NCBI GenBank assembly: GCA_002709405.1 | Contig: PAQV01000005.1 | Span: 69,054 to 133,053, forward strand | DNA: 64,000 nt | Direction: 5' to 3' | DNA from: Paracoccaceae bacterium | GTDB lineage: Bacteria > Pseudomonadota > Alphaproteobacteria > Rhodobacterales > Rhodobacteraceae | Notes under the pieces: generated by a model | Databases searched by the model: none | Seen by the model: the letters and a program-made list of their open reading frames with translations, nothing else | Told to the model about the DNA's origin: nothing | Part shown: one piece after another, positions 8,504 to 16,348 of the stretch | Layout: every line of letters starts with the position of its first letter | Numbering within the stretch: position 1 is the first letter of the stretch | Program-made: the position numbers and the translations under genes

Positions 8504-8606
8504 AAGGCGCCCGGTCCTGCCGAAGTCCAGATCCCGGCACCGGGGTGTCCAAATTCCGCCGCAAGCCCCGCCTAGTCCTGATGTCCAGTCAGGCAGGAGA
8601 CGCATC

Positions 8607-9425
8607 ATGCGCATCATCGGTTGGGTTCTCGCAGCGGGGGTAAGCCTCGCAGGGGCGCTGGTCTCGGCGGATGAGCACGATCTGCAACGGCTGGACACGA
8701 TGGAAGCCGCGCGGGGCTGGGAGGCCGTCGGGCGCCTGGACCTGAACGGCACCGGCTTTTGCACCGGCGCCTTGATTGCCCCCGACCTCGTTCTGACCGC
8801 CGCTCACTGCCTGTTCGACAAGTCCACTGGCCAGCGTATCGACCACACGGGCGTCACCTTTCTGGCCGGCTGGCGCAATGGCCGGGCCTCGGCCTATCGC
8901 TCGGTGCGCCGGGCCGTGGTGCATCCCGACTACGCTTTCGACGGGGCCTTGTCGGCCGAGCGGGTGCGCAATGACCTGGCCCTTCTCGAACTCGACCAGC
9001 CGATCCGCAACACGACCGTCACGCCCTTCCAGACCGCGGCCCGCCCGCACAAGGGCGACGAGGTCGGCGTGGTGTCTTATGCTCGCAACCGCTCCGAGGC
9101 GCCTTCGCTCGAAGAGGTCTGCGGGGTCATGGCCCGTCAGCAGGGGGTGTTGATCATGTCCTGCTCGGTCGATTTCGGGTCGTCCGGCGCGCCGATCTTT
9201 TCCTTCGCGGGCGGTGCCCCCAGGATCGTGTCCGTCGTGTCGGCCAAGGCCGAGCTGGATGGCCAGAAAGTGGCCTTGGGGACCTCGCTGGACGAACCCC
9301 TGGGCGTGTTGAAATCGGAACTGGCCGCCGGGCGGGGCCATGGGCTGGACCCGGCGCCCCTGGCCAACCGGGTTCGCGTGGGCGATGCGCGCAACCGCAC
9401 CGGGGCAAAGTTCATCCGGCCCTGA
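8607..9425 (+). CDS. Exported trypsin-like serine protease
   Basis: A 272-residue chymotrypsin-fold protease with a signal peptide (MRIIGWVLAAGVSLAGALVS). Triad residues by motif: His67 in VLTAAHC, Asp123 in RNDLALLELD and Ser193 in FGSSGAPIF. The oxyanion motif reads GSSGA instead of GDSGG; the Asp normally used by the activated new N-terminus is replaced by Ser, so zymogen-style activation is unlikely. Cysteines at 52, 68, 172 and 186 could form disulfides, consistent with a periplasmic or secreted place. The start at 8607 has AGGAGA upstream; the open frame continues to 8460 without a ribosome site. Confidence 0.85.
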   Translation: MRIIGWVLAAGVSLAGALVSADEHDLQRLDTMEAARGWEAVGRLDLNGTGFCTGALIAPDLVLTAAHCLFDKSTGQRIDHTGVTFLAGWRNGRASAYRSVRRAVVHPDYAFDGALSAERVRNDLALLELDQPIRNTTVTPFQTAARPHKGDEVGVVSYARNRSEAPSLEEVCGVMARQQGVLIMSCSVDFGSSGAPIFSFAGGAPRIVSVVSAKAELDGQKVALGTSLDEPLGVLKSELAAGRGHGLDPAPLANRVRVGDARNRTGAKFIRP

Positions 9426-9466
9426 TCGCCCCCGCCGACCGGGGCGCCAAAACCGGGGCCCAGGCC

Positions 9467-9495
9467 CTTGAAATCTCCCCTCGTCTTTCCCATCT
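9467..9495 (+). promoter_or_regulatory. Sigma-32 (RpoH)-type heat-shock promoter
   Basis: CTTGAAA at 9467-9473, a 15-bp spacer, then CCCATCT at 9489-9495 match the RpoH consensus (CTTGAAA, then CCCCATnT). It lies about 100 bp upstream of the small heat-shock gene, which supports the call and implies a long 5' leader. Confidence 0.75.
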
Positions 9496-9595
9496 CACGA
9501 TCACCATGGTGCCGGATACCGGGCCCTGGATGCAAACGCCCGTCCGCGACAGGAGGGCCAAATCGTGAATTGCTCTGTGATGAGGATGACGACAC

Positions 9596-10072
9596 ATGCG
9601 TAACAGCTTTGATCTTGCCCCGCTTTATCGTGCCACCGTCGGTTTCGACCGGATCGCCGATATGATGGACCGTGCCCTGGCCAGCGATGTCAGTGCCCAG
9701 ACCTACCCGCCCTACAACATCGAAAAGACCGCCCAGGATGCCTACCGCATCTCGATTGCCGTCGCCGGCTTTGGCCCGGGCGATCTGTCGGTCGAGGTGA
9801 AGGACGGTGCCGTGGTCGTGGCCGGCCGCAAGGCCGAGGACCAGGCCGAACGGACCTTCCTGCATCGGGGTATCGCCACCCGCGCCTTTGAACGCCGCTT
9901 CCAGCTGGCAGATCACGTGCGTGTCACCGGCGCCTCTCATGCCGACGGCATGCTGCATATCGAATTGCAGCGCGAAGTGCCCGAGGCCCTGAAACCCCGC
10001 CGGATCGAGATCGCGACCCAGGACGTGGGCGCTGTCGAAACCGACGTGGTCGACGCCAAGGCCGTCAACTAA
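9596..10072 (+). CDS. Small heat-shock protein, Hsp20/IbpA type
   Basis: A 158-residue ATP-independent holdase chaperone. The N-terminal MRNSFDLAPLYRATVGFDR resembles IbpA/HspA. The alpha-crystallin domain runs from about residue 35 (YPPYNIEKTAQDAYRISIA) through VEVKDGAVVVAGRKAED to FLHRGIATRAFERRFQL and the GMLHIELQREVPEALKP segment near residue 120-135, the position of the usual dimer and oligomer contacts. The alpha-proteobacterial class-A type is typical of bacteria with ROSE-controlled sHsps. The sigma-32 promoter ~100 bp upstream indicates heat induction. Confidence 0.93.
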   Translation: MRNSFDLAPLYRATVGFDRIADMMDRALASDVSAQTYPPYNIEKTAQDAYRISIAVAGFGPGDLSVEVKDGAVVVAGRKAEDQAERTFLHRGIATRAFERRFQLADHVRVTGASHADGMLHIELQREVPEALKPRRIEIATQDVGAVETDVVDAKAVN

Positions 10073-10095
10073 GCCTTACCTCGTAAGACGACTTC

Positions 10096-10118
10096 GGGCC
10101 CGGGTCACTCCCGGGCCC
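10096..10118. terminator. Bidirectional hairpin between hsp20 and the P450
   Basis: GGGCCCGGG and CCCGGGCCC pair around TCACT between two convergent stops. It is GC-rich with no T-run on either side. Confidence 0.6.
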
Positions 10119-10133
10119 ATCTGCATGCGCGGG

Positions 10134-11354
10134 TTACAGAACGACCGTCATGCTTTTCACCACGCGCGTGGCGCTGAACCCGCTGAGCGCGGCCGGCTTG
10201 CCCTCGATCCGCATGTCGGGCGCGTGGCGGGCCAGCGATTTGAGGGCTTCCTCCAGCTCGATCCGGGCCAGAACCTCGCCCAGGCAACGGTGCGGGCCGC
10301 CCCCGAAGACCGGGTGGTGGCGCGGATGGTCGCTGCGGGTGATGTCGAAGCGGGCGGGATCGGCATAGACGGCCGGGTCGCGCAGCGCCCCGATCATCGA
10401 GGGCGTGACCAGCCGGCCCTTGGGAATCGCATAGCCTTCCAGCTCGATCTCTTCGACCGTGATCCGGGCGAGCGAGCCGATGATCGGGTCGTAGCGCACG
10501 CCTTCCGACACCGTGCCCGGGGCATGGGTGTCGGGGTCGGACACCAGCAGGTCCCACTGGTCGCGGTTCTGCATCAGCTGGCTGGTCATCGAGGTCAGGC
10601 TGCCCCGCGTCGTATCCGATCCGGCGATCACCAGGCCCACGATCTGGGTGCGGATTTCATCCGCCGACATCGGCCCGTCGGCCACCTTGTCGAGGTAGCT
10701 GGCCAGGAAAGCATCCTCGGCCACGGGCCGGCCCATCAGGTCCTGGACATAGGCCGTCAGTTCGACAAGGGCCACGTCGGCCCGGGCGCGTTCCTCGGCC
10801 GAGCAGATGCCCATGCCCTTGGACGCGGCATAGGCCCAGTCGGAAAACTGCGCGCTGTCCTCTTCGGGCGCGCCGATGATGGCGGCGATGGTCGCGGCGG
10901 GCAGGGGGCCGGCGAGGGCGTCGATGAAATCCACCGTGCCCTTGTCGACCATGGCAGACACCAGCCGGTCGACCCGGGCCGCCACCTGGGGCCGCAGGGC
11001 GCGGACCATGGGCTGGGCAAAGGTGCGGGCCAGCGGACCGCGCCGGTCGCGGTGGGTCTGGCCGTTGGAAAACAGCAGCACCTGCTGGACGAATTCATAG
11101 GCCGGGCCATCCTTGACCCCGGCCGCGCGCAGACCTTCCAGTTCGACCTGGCGGGTATAGCGGTCATCCAGCAGCAGCTGGAAATTGGCCATCGAAAAGG
11201 TCGTGATACAGCCGTACCGGTCGCGCATCACCGGGCTGAGCCCCCGGCAGGTTTCGATGTAATCGTGATCCGACTGCGCACCGAACTTCATCGGGAACTG
11301 CGGCATCTCGCGAACCGGCTTCAGCGGCAAATCGGTGTTCTGTGCCAAATCCAT
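10134..11354 (-). CDS. Cytochrome P450
   Basis: A 406-residue soluble bacterial (class I) P450. The I-helix oxygen-activation motif is AGSDTTRG, and the haem-binding loop is FGGGPHRCLGE with the thiolate Cys at 357; an EGVRYDP segment holds the K-helix Glu and Arg. The substrate is unknown. Neither ferredoxin nor reductase adjoins it; the nearest candidate partner in the window is the ferredoxin reductase at 41748. The start at 11354 gives MDLAQNTDLPLKPVREM. It is convergent with hsp20. Confidence 0.92.
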   Translation of the reverse strand: MDLAQNTDLPLKPVREMPQFPMKFGAQSDHDYIETCRGLSPVMRDRYGCITTFSMANFQLLLDDRYTRQVELEGLRAAGVKDGPAYEFVQQVLLFSNGQTHRDRRGPLARTFAQPMVRALRPQVAARVDRLVSAMVDKGTVDFIDALAGPLPAATIAAIIGAPEEDSAQFSDWAYAASKGMGICSAEERARADVALVELTAYVQDLMGRPVAEDAFLASYLDKVADGPMSADEIRTQIVGLVIAGSDTTRGSLTSMTSQLMQNRDQWDLLVSDPDTHAPGTVSEGVRYDPIIGSLARITVEEIELEGYAIPKGRLVTPSMIGALRDPAVYADPARFDITRSDHPRHHPVFGGGPHRCLGEVLARIELEEALKSLARHAPDMRIEGKPAALSGFSATRVVKSMTVVL

Positions 11355-11465
11355 TCAAAAATGACTCCCAAAGCAACTGGGGCGAGTATCGCCCGAGTTG
11401 AGCGTCTTGGCGAGGCCCTGCGGCAGTGTGACCGCCTCGAAGGCAGTTGCGGGCCTGGCTGCACG

Positions 11466-11496
11466 AAAATAGGGCGCGCCGGGATGCGGCGCGCCC
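11466..11496 (-). terminator. Intrinsic terminator of the phytase-like gene
   Basis: On the minus strand GGGCGCGCCG and CGGCGCGCCC pair around five bases (11472-11496), followed by TATTTT. It starts 23 bp beyond the stop at 11519. Confidence 0.8.
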
Positions 11497-11518
11497 TTGG
11501 GATCGGGGGAAAGCGGGA

Positions 11519-13681
11519 TCAGTTCAGCGGGATTTCAAAGAACATGGTCTCGCCCGAGCTGTCGTCGACCCCGTCGTTGTCGGTCGAGACATAGGCCCGG
11601 CCCTCGGGGGTGATCGCCAGGCCCTCGACCTTGTCCAGGACATAGCCGCCGGTGGCCGTCAGGTCGGGCAGCAGGTCGCGCACCAGTTCCTTGGACACGG
11701 TCGGCAGCTCTCCGCCCAGCGGGCCGGGGGTCATGTCGGCCAGGGGCACGCGATAGACCTTCTTGGTTACGGCCCGGACATCATGCTGGTTGTCGCGCTC
11801 GACGATGTAGACGTAATCGCCATGGGCGGTGATTTCCGACAGCCCCACCCAGCCGGTGTCCGGCTCGGCCTTTTCGTATAGCACCGCGCCCCATTCCTCG
11901 GTGTCGAGGTTGTAGGCCACCAGCTTGACGTGGTTCTTCGGATCGTCCTTCCACTCGCGCTGGACGGCCATCCACAGGGTGTCGCCAACCTTGGTCACGC
12001 CTTCGAAGCCGAACCGCTTTTCGACGGCCATCAGCTCGGCCGGCAGACCGATTTCGTCCTCGATCTCGCCATCTGCGCCCACATGGTAAAGCGCATGGGG
12101 GATGACCCGGTCGGTGCGGCCTTCGGACGCGATCCAGAACCCGCCGTCGCCGTCCAGGGTGATGCCTTCCATGTCCAGCTTTTGCGCGGGCCTGCCCTTG
12201 CGGGTGACGCGGATGGCCTCGGTGATCTGGGCCGGAGTCTGCGTCGGGTCGATCTTGAAGATCGTCGGCTGGTAGCCGTAGAAGCTGTCGTTCACGGCGT
12301 AGATCATGCCGTCGGCATCCGCCACCATGCCGGAAATCGCGCCCCAGCCGGTCAGCTCGTCCATGCCCGCGCTGGTCAGCATCGGGTAGCTGGCAGGCGC
12401 CTCCTGGTATTCATAGACCATGACATGGGCCCGCACGCCGCCGTCTTCCAGCAGGTCGCTTTCGTTGGCTGACACCAGCAGGTTGCGCTCGGGGATGGTC
12501 ACGTAGCCTTCGGGCCCAACGCCCGAGGGCAACAGCTGCACCAGGTCAGGGTTGGCCGGGTCGGTGGCGTCGTAGACCCCCACGATGGACCCGCGTTCCG
12601 AGCCCACGAAGATGTAGGGCGTGCCGCCGAAGGTGCCCACGGTGACCGATTCGGGCTCGACCCCCTTGGCGTCCGACCGCTTGTCCGGGTAGTGGCCGGC
12701 GGAGATCACGGCGTGCTCAAACGACGGGCCGCTTTCGTAGACGACCGTGCCGTCCTTGGCGAAAATCGTCCACCCGCGCGAGCCGCCGTCCATGTCGCCT
12801 TCGTTGGCGGTGGCAAAGTGGTCGTCGTCCAGCCACTTGACCGCATCGGGTTCGCGTTTCCGGCCCATCTGGCTTTCGGTGAAGATCAGCGCGCCGCGTT
12901 CGTCGGTGGCGTCGATGCCCTCCAGGTCGACCGCGCCGGCCGGGAAGTCGGCCAGGATCGCGCCATCGCGGGCCACGACCACCAGGTGGTTGTTTTCCTG
13001 CAGCGTGATGACGGTTTCGCCCAGGCCGTTGATGTCGACGAACTCGGGTTCGGGATCCTCGGGAGACACCTCGGCCAGGCCGGTCAGGTCAACGGTCTTC
13101 AGCGTGTCGCAGGCCACGGTGTTGTCGGCCAGGTCGACCATGACCAGGAAGCCGGCGGGCATCTGGCCGGTGCGCCCATCGCCCAGGTCCTCGTCGCGCT
13201 CGTTCTCGATGGCGACCGAGATGAACGACCCGTCCTTGTCGGCAGCGATGCTGTCGGGCTGGCCGCCCAGGTCACAGCTGGCGACTTCGGTCTTGCTGTC
13301 CAGGTCGATCACGGCCAGGCGGCCCGACGGATCGGTGTAGCTGTCCGAGGTGTTCACGCCCACATAGGCCCGGTTGCCCACGACCACGACCGAGGTCGGC
13401 TCGCCGTCCAGCGCGATGTTGCCCAGCGGCGCGGGGTTGGCCGGGTCGGTGATGTCGATCATGCCCAGAACGCCCAGCGGGCTGTCGGTGTAGACCAGCG
13501 TCATGCCATCGGGCGTGGCGGCGATGATCTCGGGCGAGGTTTCACGCGCGGTGTCTTCGCCCTCGGCCATGTTGCGCACCACCGGGAACGAGGCGATGCG
13601 GTTGAAGTTCATGTCCTGGGCCAGACCGGCCCCGGCCGCCAGGGCCAGGACGGATGTCAGCGATGCCAGTTTCAATGTCAT
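11519..13681 (-). CDS. Exported esterase-like/phytase-like beta-propeller protein
   Basis: A 720-residue exported protein. The signal peptide is MTLKLASLTSVLALAAGAGLAQ. The N-terminal ~430 residues look like a seven-bladed propeller (repeated GRLAVIDLDSKTEVA, GFLVMVDLADNTVA, SIVGVYDATDPANPDLVQ). The C-terminal ~280 residues carry the 'esterase-like activity of phytase' pattern: GFWIASEGRTDRVIPHALY, RFGFEGVTKVGDTLWMAVQ, LDKVEGLAITPEGRAYVSTD. The domain is known from sequence; the substrate is not. The start at 13681 is chosen because it begins the signal peptide and follows GAGGGGA. A Pho-box-like site lies 50-66 bp upstream. Confidence 0.85.
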   Translation of the reverse strand: MTLKLASLTSVLALAAGAGLAQDMNFNRIASFPVVRNMAEGEDTARETSPEIIAATPDGMTLVYTDSPLGVLGMIDITDPANPAPLGNIALDGEPTSVVVVGNRAYVGVNTSDSYTDPSGRLAVIDLDSKTEVASCDLGGQPDSIAADKDGSFISVAIENERDEDLGDGRTGQMPAGFLVMVDLADNTVACDTLKTVDLTGLAEVSPEDPEPEFVDINGLGETVITLQENNHLVVVARDGAILADFPAGAVDLEGIDATDERGALIFTESQMGRKREPDAVKWLDDDHFATANEGDMDGGSRGWTIFAKDGTVVYESGPSFEHAVISAGHYPDKRSDAKGVEPESVTVGTFGGTPYIFVGSERGSIVGVYDATDPANPDLVQLLPSGVGPEGYVTIPERNLLVSANESDLLEDGGVRAHVMVYEYQEAPASYPMLTSAGMDELTGWGAISGMVADADGMIYAVNDSFYGYQPTIFKIDPTQTPAQITEAIRVTRKGRPAQKLDMEGITLDGDGGFWIASEGRTDRVIPHALYHVGADGEIEDEIGLPAELMAVEKRFGFEGVTKVGDTLWMAVQREWKDDPKNHVKLVAYNLDTEEWGAVLYEKAEPDTGWVGLSEITAHGDYVYIVERDNQHDVRAVTKKVYRVPLADMTPGPLGGELPTVSKELVRDLLPDLTATGGYVLDKVEGLAITPEGRAYVSTDNDGVDDSSGETMFFEIPLN

Positions 13682-13729
13682 GAGGGTCCCCTCTCGGTTC
13701 AGTTCGCCGTTGGGGGTAGACGTGATTGT

Positions 13730-13747
13730 GTAACGTTCGTGTGACGC
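13730..13747 (-). promoter_or_regulatory. Possible Pho box upstream of the phytase-like gene
   Basis: On the minus strand GCGTCAC, four bases, ACGTTAC form direct heptamers at 11-bp periodicity, as in the PhoB site CTGTCAC-N4-CTGTCAC. The matches are partial (5/7 and 4/7). Confidence 0.35.
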
Positions 13748-13861
13748 ATTTATTGCGTGTGTGTAATTTTCCGGCGATTGGCCGCGTATCCGACGGATTG
13801 TCCCTCTTGCACTTCGGGCTGCTGTCATGGCACCCACGCGTCACTGCGGACAAGGGATGTC

Positions 13862-15169
13862 ATGCGAACGCTCTATCTTCATATCGGCCACTCCAAGACA
13901 GGGTCGAGCTTCCTTCAGGCGAGTTTCGCCAATTCCATCGAGGCGATGGCCGAGCACGGGATCGATTATCCCGGCGCACCCAATGCGGCGGCCGAGGGCT
14001 GGAAGATTTCTTCGGGCAATGGCCAGGCTCTCATGACCGAGCCTGCGAAAAACATTAAGGTCAGCGGTGAGCGGGTGTTTTTCAGCGCCGAGCGGCTGTT
14101 CCTGGCCTTCGCATCCGAGGCGGAGTGGAAGACGCGGCTGAACATCTTCTGCACTGTCCACAAAATCACCTCAGTCGAAGTGCTGATGTTCCTGCGCGAT
14201 CCGATCCCGCACGCCGAAAGCAGTTATCAGCAGATGGTCAAGCGCGGCGGGTCGACCGAAACGGTCGACGCGATCTTCACGAAATACGTGCAGCCGGAAT
14301 TGGTGCTGAGCGCGCTGACCCGCGATTTCGGCACGGTGCCGGTGAACTGGCATGTCTACAATTACGACCGCCACAAATCCGAACTGCTGCCGATCACCGA
14401 ACGGTTCCTGGGTATTCCCGAAGGCACGTTGACGCGCGGTGGTGACCGGGCCGTCAACCGGTCGATGACCGCCGGCGAGATTGCGTTTCTGCGCGGGATG
14501 AACGGCCATGACCGCATCGCTGCCTCGAAGCTGGCGGATGCGCTGTGCAACGAGGTGCCCGAAGTGACCTCGGACGCGCTGTATCCAAGCGCGGCGCTGC
14601 AACAAGAGATGCTGGACCGGCTGGCGGATGTGATCGCCCAGGTCGATGCGTTGCTGGATCCGGAAGAGTGCTACGGCACGGACATCAAGCCGCCGGCAGA
14701 GAATTCCGAGGCGTTCACCTTCTCGCCGCGCCAGATCGAGGTGCTGACCGAAACGCTGGGCCATCGGGTGTCCGAGGTTACGCGGCAAATGCTGATCGAA
14801 CGGGCCCGCCGCCAGATCAACATGGCGCAAAACCGGTTCGACCGGGGCAAGCTGGACGATGCCGCGACCCTTCTGTCCCGCTCTGAAACCGCGCTGGTCG
14901 GTCTCGAGGGCCATGGCGATGTCGATGGTCTGCTGAAGGTCATCGCGAAACTGCGCAAGGGCATCGAGGAGAAATCGCTTCTGGCCGCGGCCGAGAAGCC
15001 GAAGCCGCGCCCCAAGCCGGAGGCGGTGCCGGTGCCCGAGGCTGCGCCGAAACCGGTTGCCGCGGATGCCGTGCCCGACGCGGCACCCGCAGAGGCGCCC
15101 GGCGAAGGGGCGGATGTCGGACCGGACGACCGGCCCACATCGGACAAGCCGGAGCGGACACAGGGCTGA
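13862..15169 (+). CDS. Sulfotransferase-fold protein with a Pro/Ala/Glu-rich tail
   Basis: A 435-residue protein. The N-terminal LHIGHSKTGSSFLQ is the P-loop-like 5'-phosphosulfate-binding motif of PAPS sulfotransferases, and MFLRDPIPHAESSYQQ near residue 108 matches their 3'-phosphate-binding Arg-Ser motif. The region from about residue 300 is helical and charged (LIERARRQINMAQNRFDRG), and the last ~65 residues are a low-complexity Pro/Ala/Glu/Lys tail. Acceptor unknown. The start at 13862 coincides with the motif start and follows AAGGGA. It diverges from the phytase-like gene and converges with the paralogue pair. Confidence 0.75.
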   Translation: MRTLYLHIGHSKTGSSFLQASFANSIEAMAEHGIDYPGAPNAAAEGWKISSGNGQALMTEPAKNIKVSGERVFFSAERLFLAFASEAEWKTRLNIFCTVHKITSVEVLMFLRDPIPHAESSYQQMVKRGGSTETVDAIFTKYVQPELVLSALTRDFGTVPVNWHVYNYDRHKSELLPITERFLGIPEGTLTRGGDRAVNRSMTAGEIAFLRGMNGHDRIAASKLADALCNEVPEVTSDALYPSAALQQEMLDRLADVIAQVDALLDPEECYGTDIKPPAENSEAFTFSPRQIEVLTETLGHRVSEVTRQMLIERARRQINMAQNRFDRGKLDDAATLLSRSETALVGLEGHGDVDGLLKVIAKLRKGIEEKSLLAAAEKPKPRPKPEAVPVPEAAPKPVAADAVPDAAPAEAPGEGADVGPDDRPTSDKPERTQG

Positions 15170-15208
15170 TCTGGCCCGAGGTCATGTCAGGTAACGAAGA
15201 GCGGCCGG

Positions 15209-16324
15209 TCAGGCCGCGCTGGACTTGCGCCCCGGTTGGCGAAGTCCTTCGGTCAGCGCGCGGTTATCCTTGTCGCCTGTTTCCGATGCGCCCGATTTCG
15301 AAAGGTCTGACCCGGCAGTGCGCGGAGCTGCTGTTTGTGCCGCCAACGCTGGGCCAGACCGGGTGCCGGCCCGGGGGGCGGCGGATTCGGTCTGTTCGGA
15401 GGGCTTGGCGGGGACATTGTAGGTCAGCCTGGGCAAGGTGATCATGCGGGTCCGTTCCTCGGACCGTTCAAGGATCGTGGTGTGCAGCTTTTGCGGCAGG
15501 GCCTCGTGGAAGCGGATCGCGGCCCAGTTGTCGGTCAGGGACACCGTGTCAGAGGGCAGCCGGATGCTGCCGATCTGTAGATGCGTTTCACCCGATTCGG
15601 CCACCACCGACAGCAGCGCACGCCCATCGTCATCGACAAAGGAAAACCGGCAGCCGTGCAGCCCCAGCACCGTGACACGCCCTTGGATGACGTAAGCGCC
15701 GATGTGAAGCTCGGCCTTCACGCGGCAGGACCGGCGGCTGTAGCGCCGGGTGTGGTAGAACTTGAGCAGCATGTGGCTGATCTTGAGGATCACCGCAAGG
15801 GACGCAACGACAACCGGCAGCAAGGACAGCCGGGCATAATCGGCAAAGGTCTCGCCATTCGGAGACGTGCCGAAGCCGGCCGGAGACGGCTTGGTTTCGA
15901 CAAAACCGCCATCCTGTCCAAGGCTCAAGGCCTCGATGGGGACACAGACATTGGCGGTCAGCTTGTCGATCCGGTCCAGGGTGCCGATCAAACGGCTGGG
16001 CGTGGTCATGAACCCGGTCGAGGCGTAGTTGCGCAGTTCTTCCACCGATGCGTGCATCAGCCGATCCACATCGGGGCGGTCGATCTGCGCATGCCAGGCC
16101 CTGAGGCGTGGCCAGTTGATGTCGCGCAGGGCCGAGGCCACGTCGCGCGGCGCATCTGGGCTGGGCCGCGCCAACCGGCGCGCCGTGCGCCGGGTCAGGT
16201 TGGCCATCTTCTGCCAGTCCAGGGGAGGCCCGCAATGCTGAGCCTCTGCATGAACAGGGGACACACCCGGACCCAAAAGGCCCAGTGTCAAGACGACCAG
16301 GATCCATCCGCACGCTCTCACCAT
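15209..16324 (-). CDS. Membrane protein with exported domain and PilZ-like C-terminus, paralogue A
   Basis: A 371-residue protein whose order is: signal peptide (ending SPVHAEA); an exported helical domain with CGPPLDW near its start and a second Cys (ANVCVP) near residue 130; a transmembrane helix LLPVVVASLAVILKI; a positive stop KFYHTRRYSRRSCR; a cytoplasmic beta-rich domain; and a disordered Ala/Ser/Thr tail. The beta domain (YVIQGRVTVLGLHGCRF, VAESGETHLQIGSIRLP) resembles PilZ but lacks a clear (D/N)xSxxG motif. It shares conserved positions with the next gene upstream, 24 bp away, so the two arose by duplication. The function is unknown. Confidence 0.7.
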   Translation of the reverse strand: MVRACGWILVVLTLGLLGPGVSPVHAEAQHCGPPLDWQKMANLTRRTARRLARPSPDAPRDVASALRDINWPRLRAWHAQIDRPDVDRLMHASVEELRNYASTGFMTTPSRLIGTLDRIDKLTANVCVPIEALSLGQDGGFVETKPSPAGFGTSPNGETFADYARLSLLPVVVASLAVILKISHMLLKFYHTRRYSRRSCRVKAELHIGAYVIQGRVTVLGLHGCRFSFVDDDGRALLSVVAESGETHLQIGSIRLPSDTVSLTDNWAAIRFHEALPQKLHTTILERSEERTRMITLPRLTYNVPAKPSEQTESAAPRAGTRSGPALAAQTAAPRTAGSDLSKSGASETGDKDNRALTEGLRQPGRKSSAA

Positions 16325-16348
16325 GTCGTGAGGTTAGTGTGAAACCCC

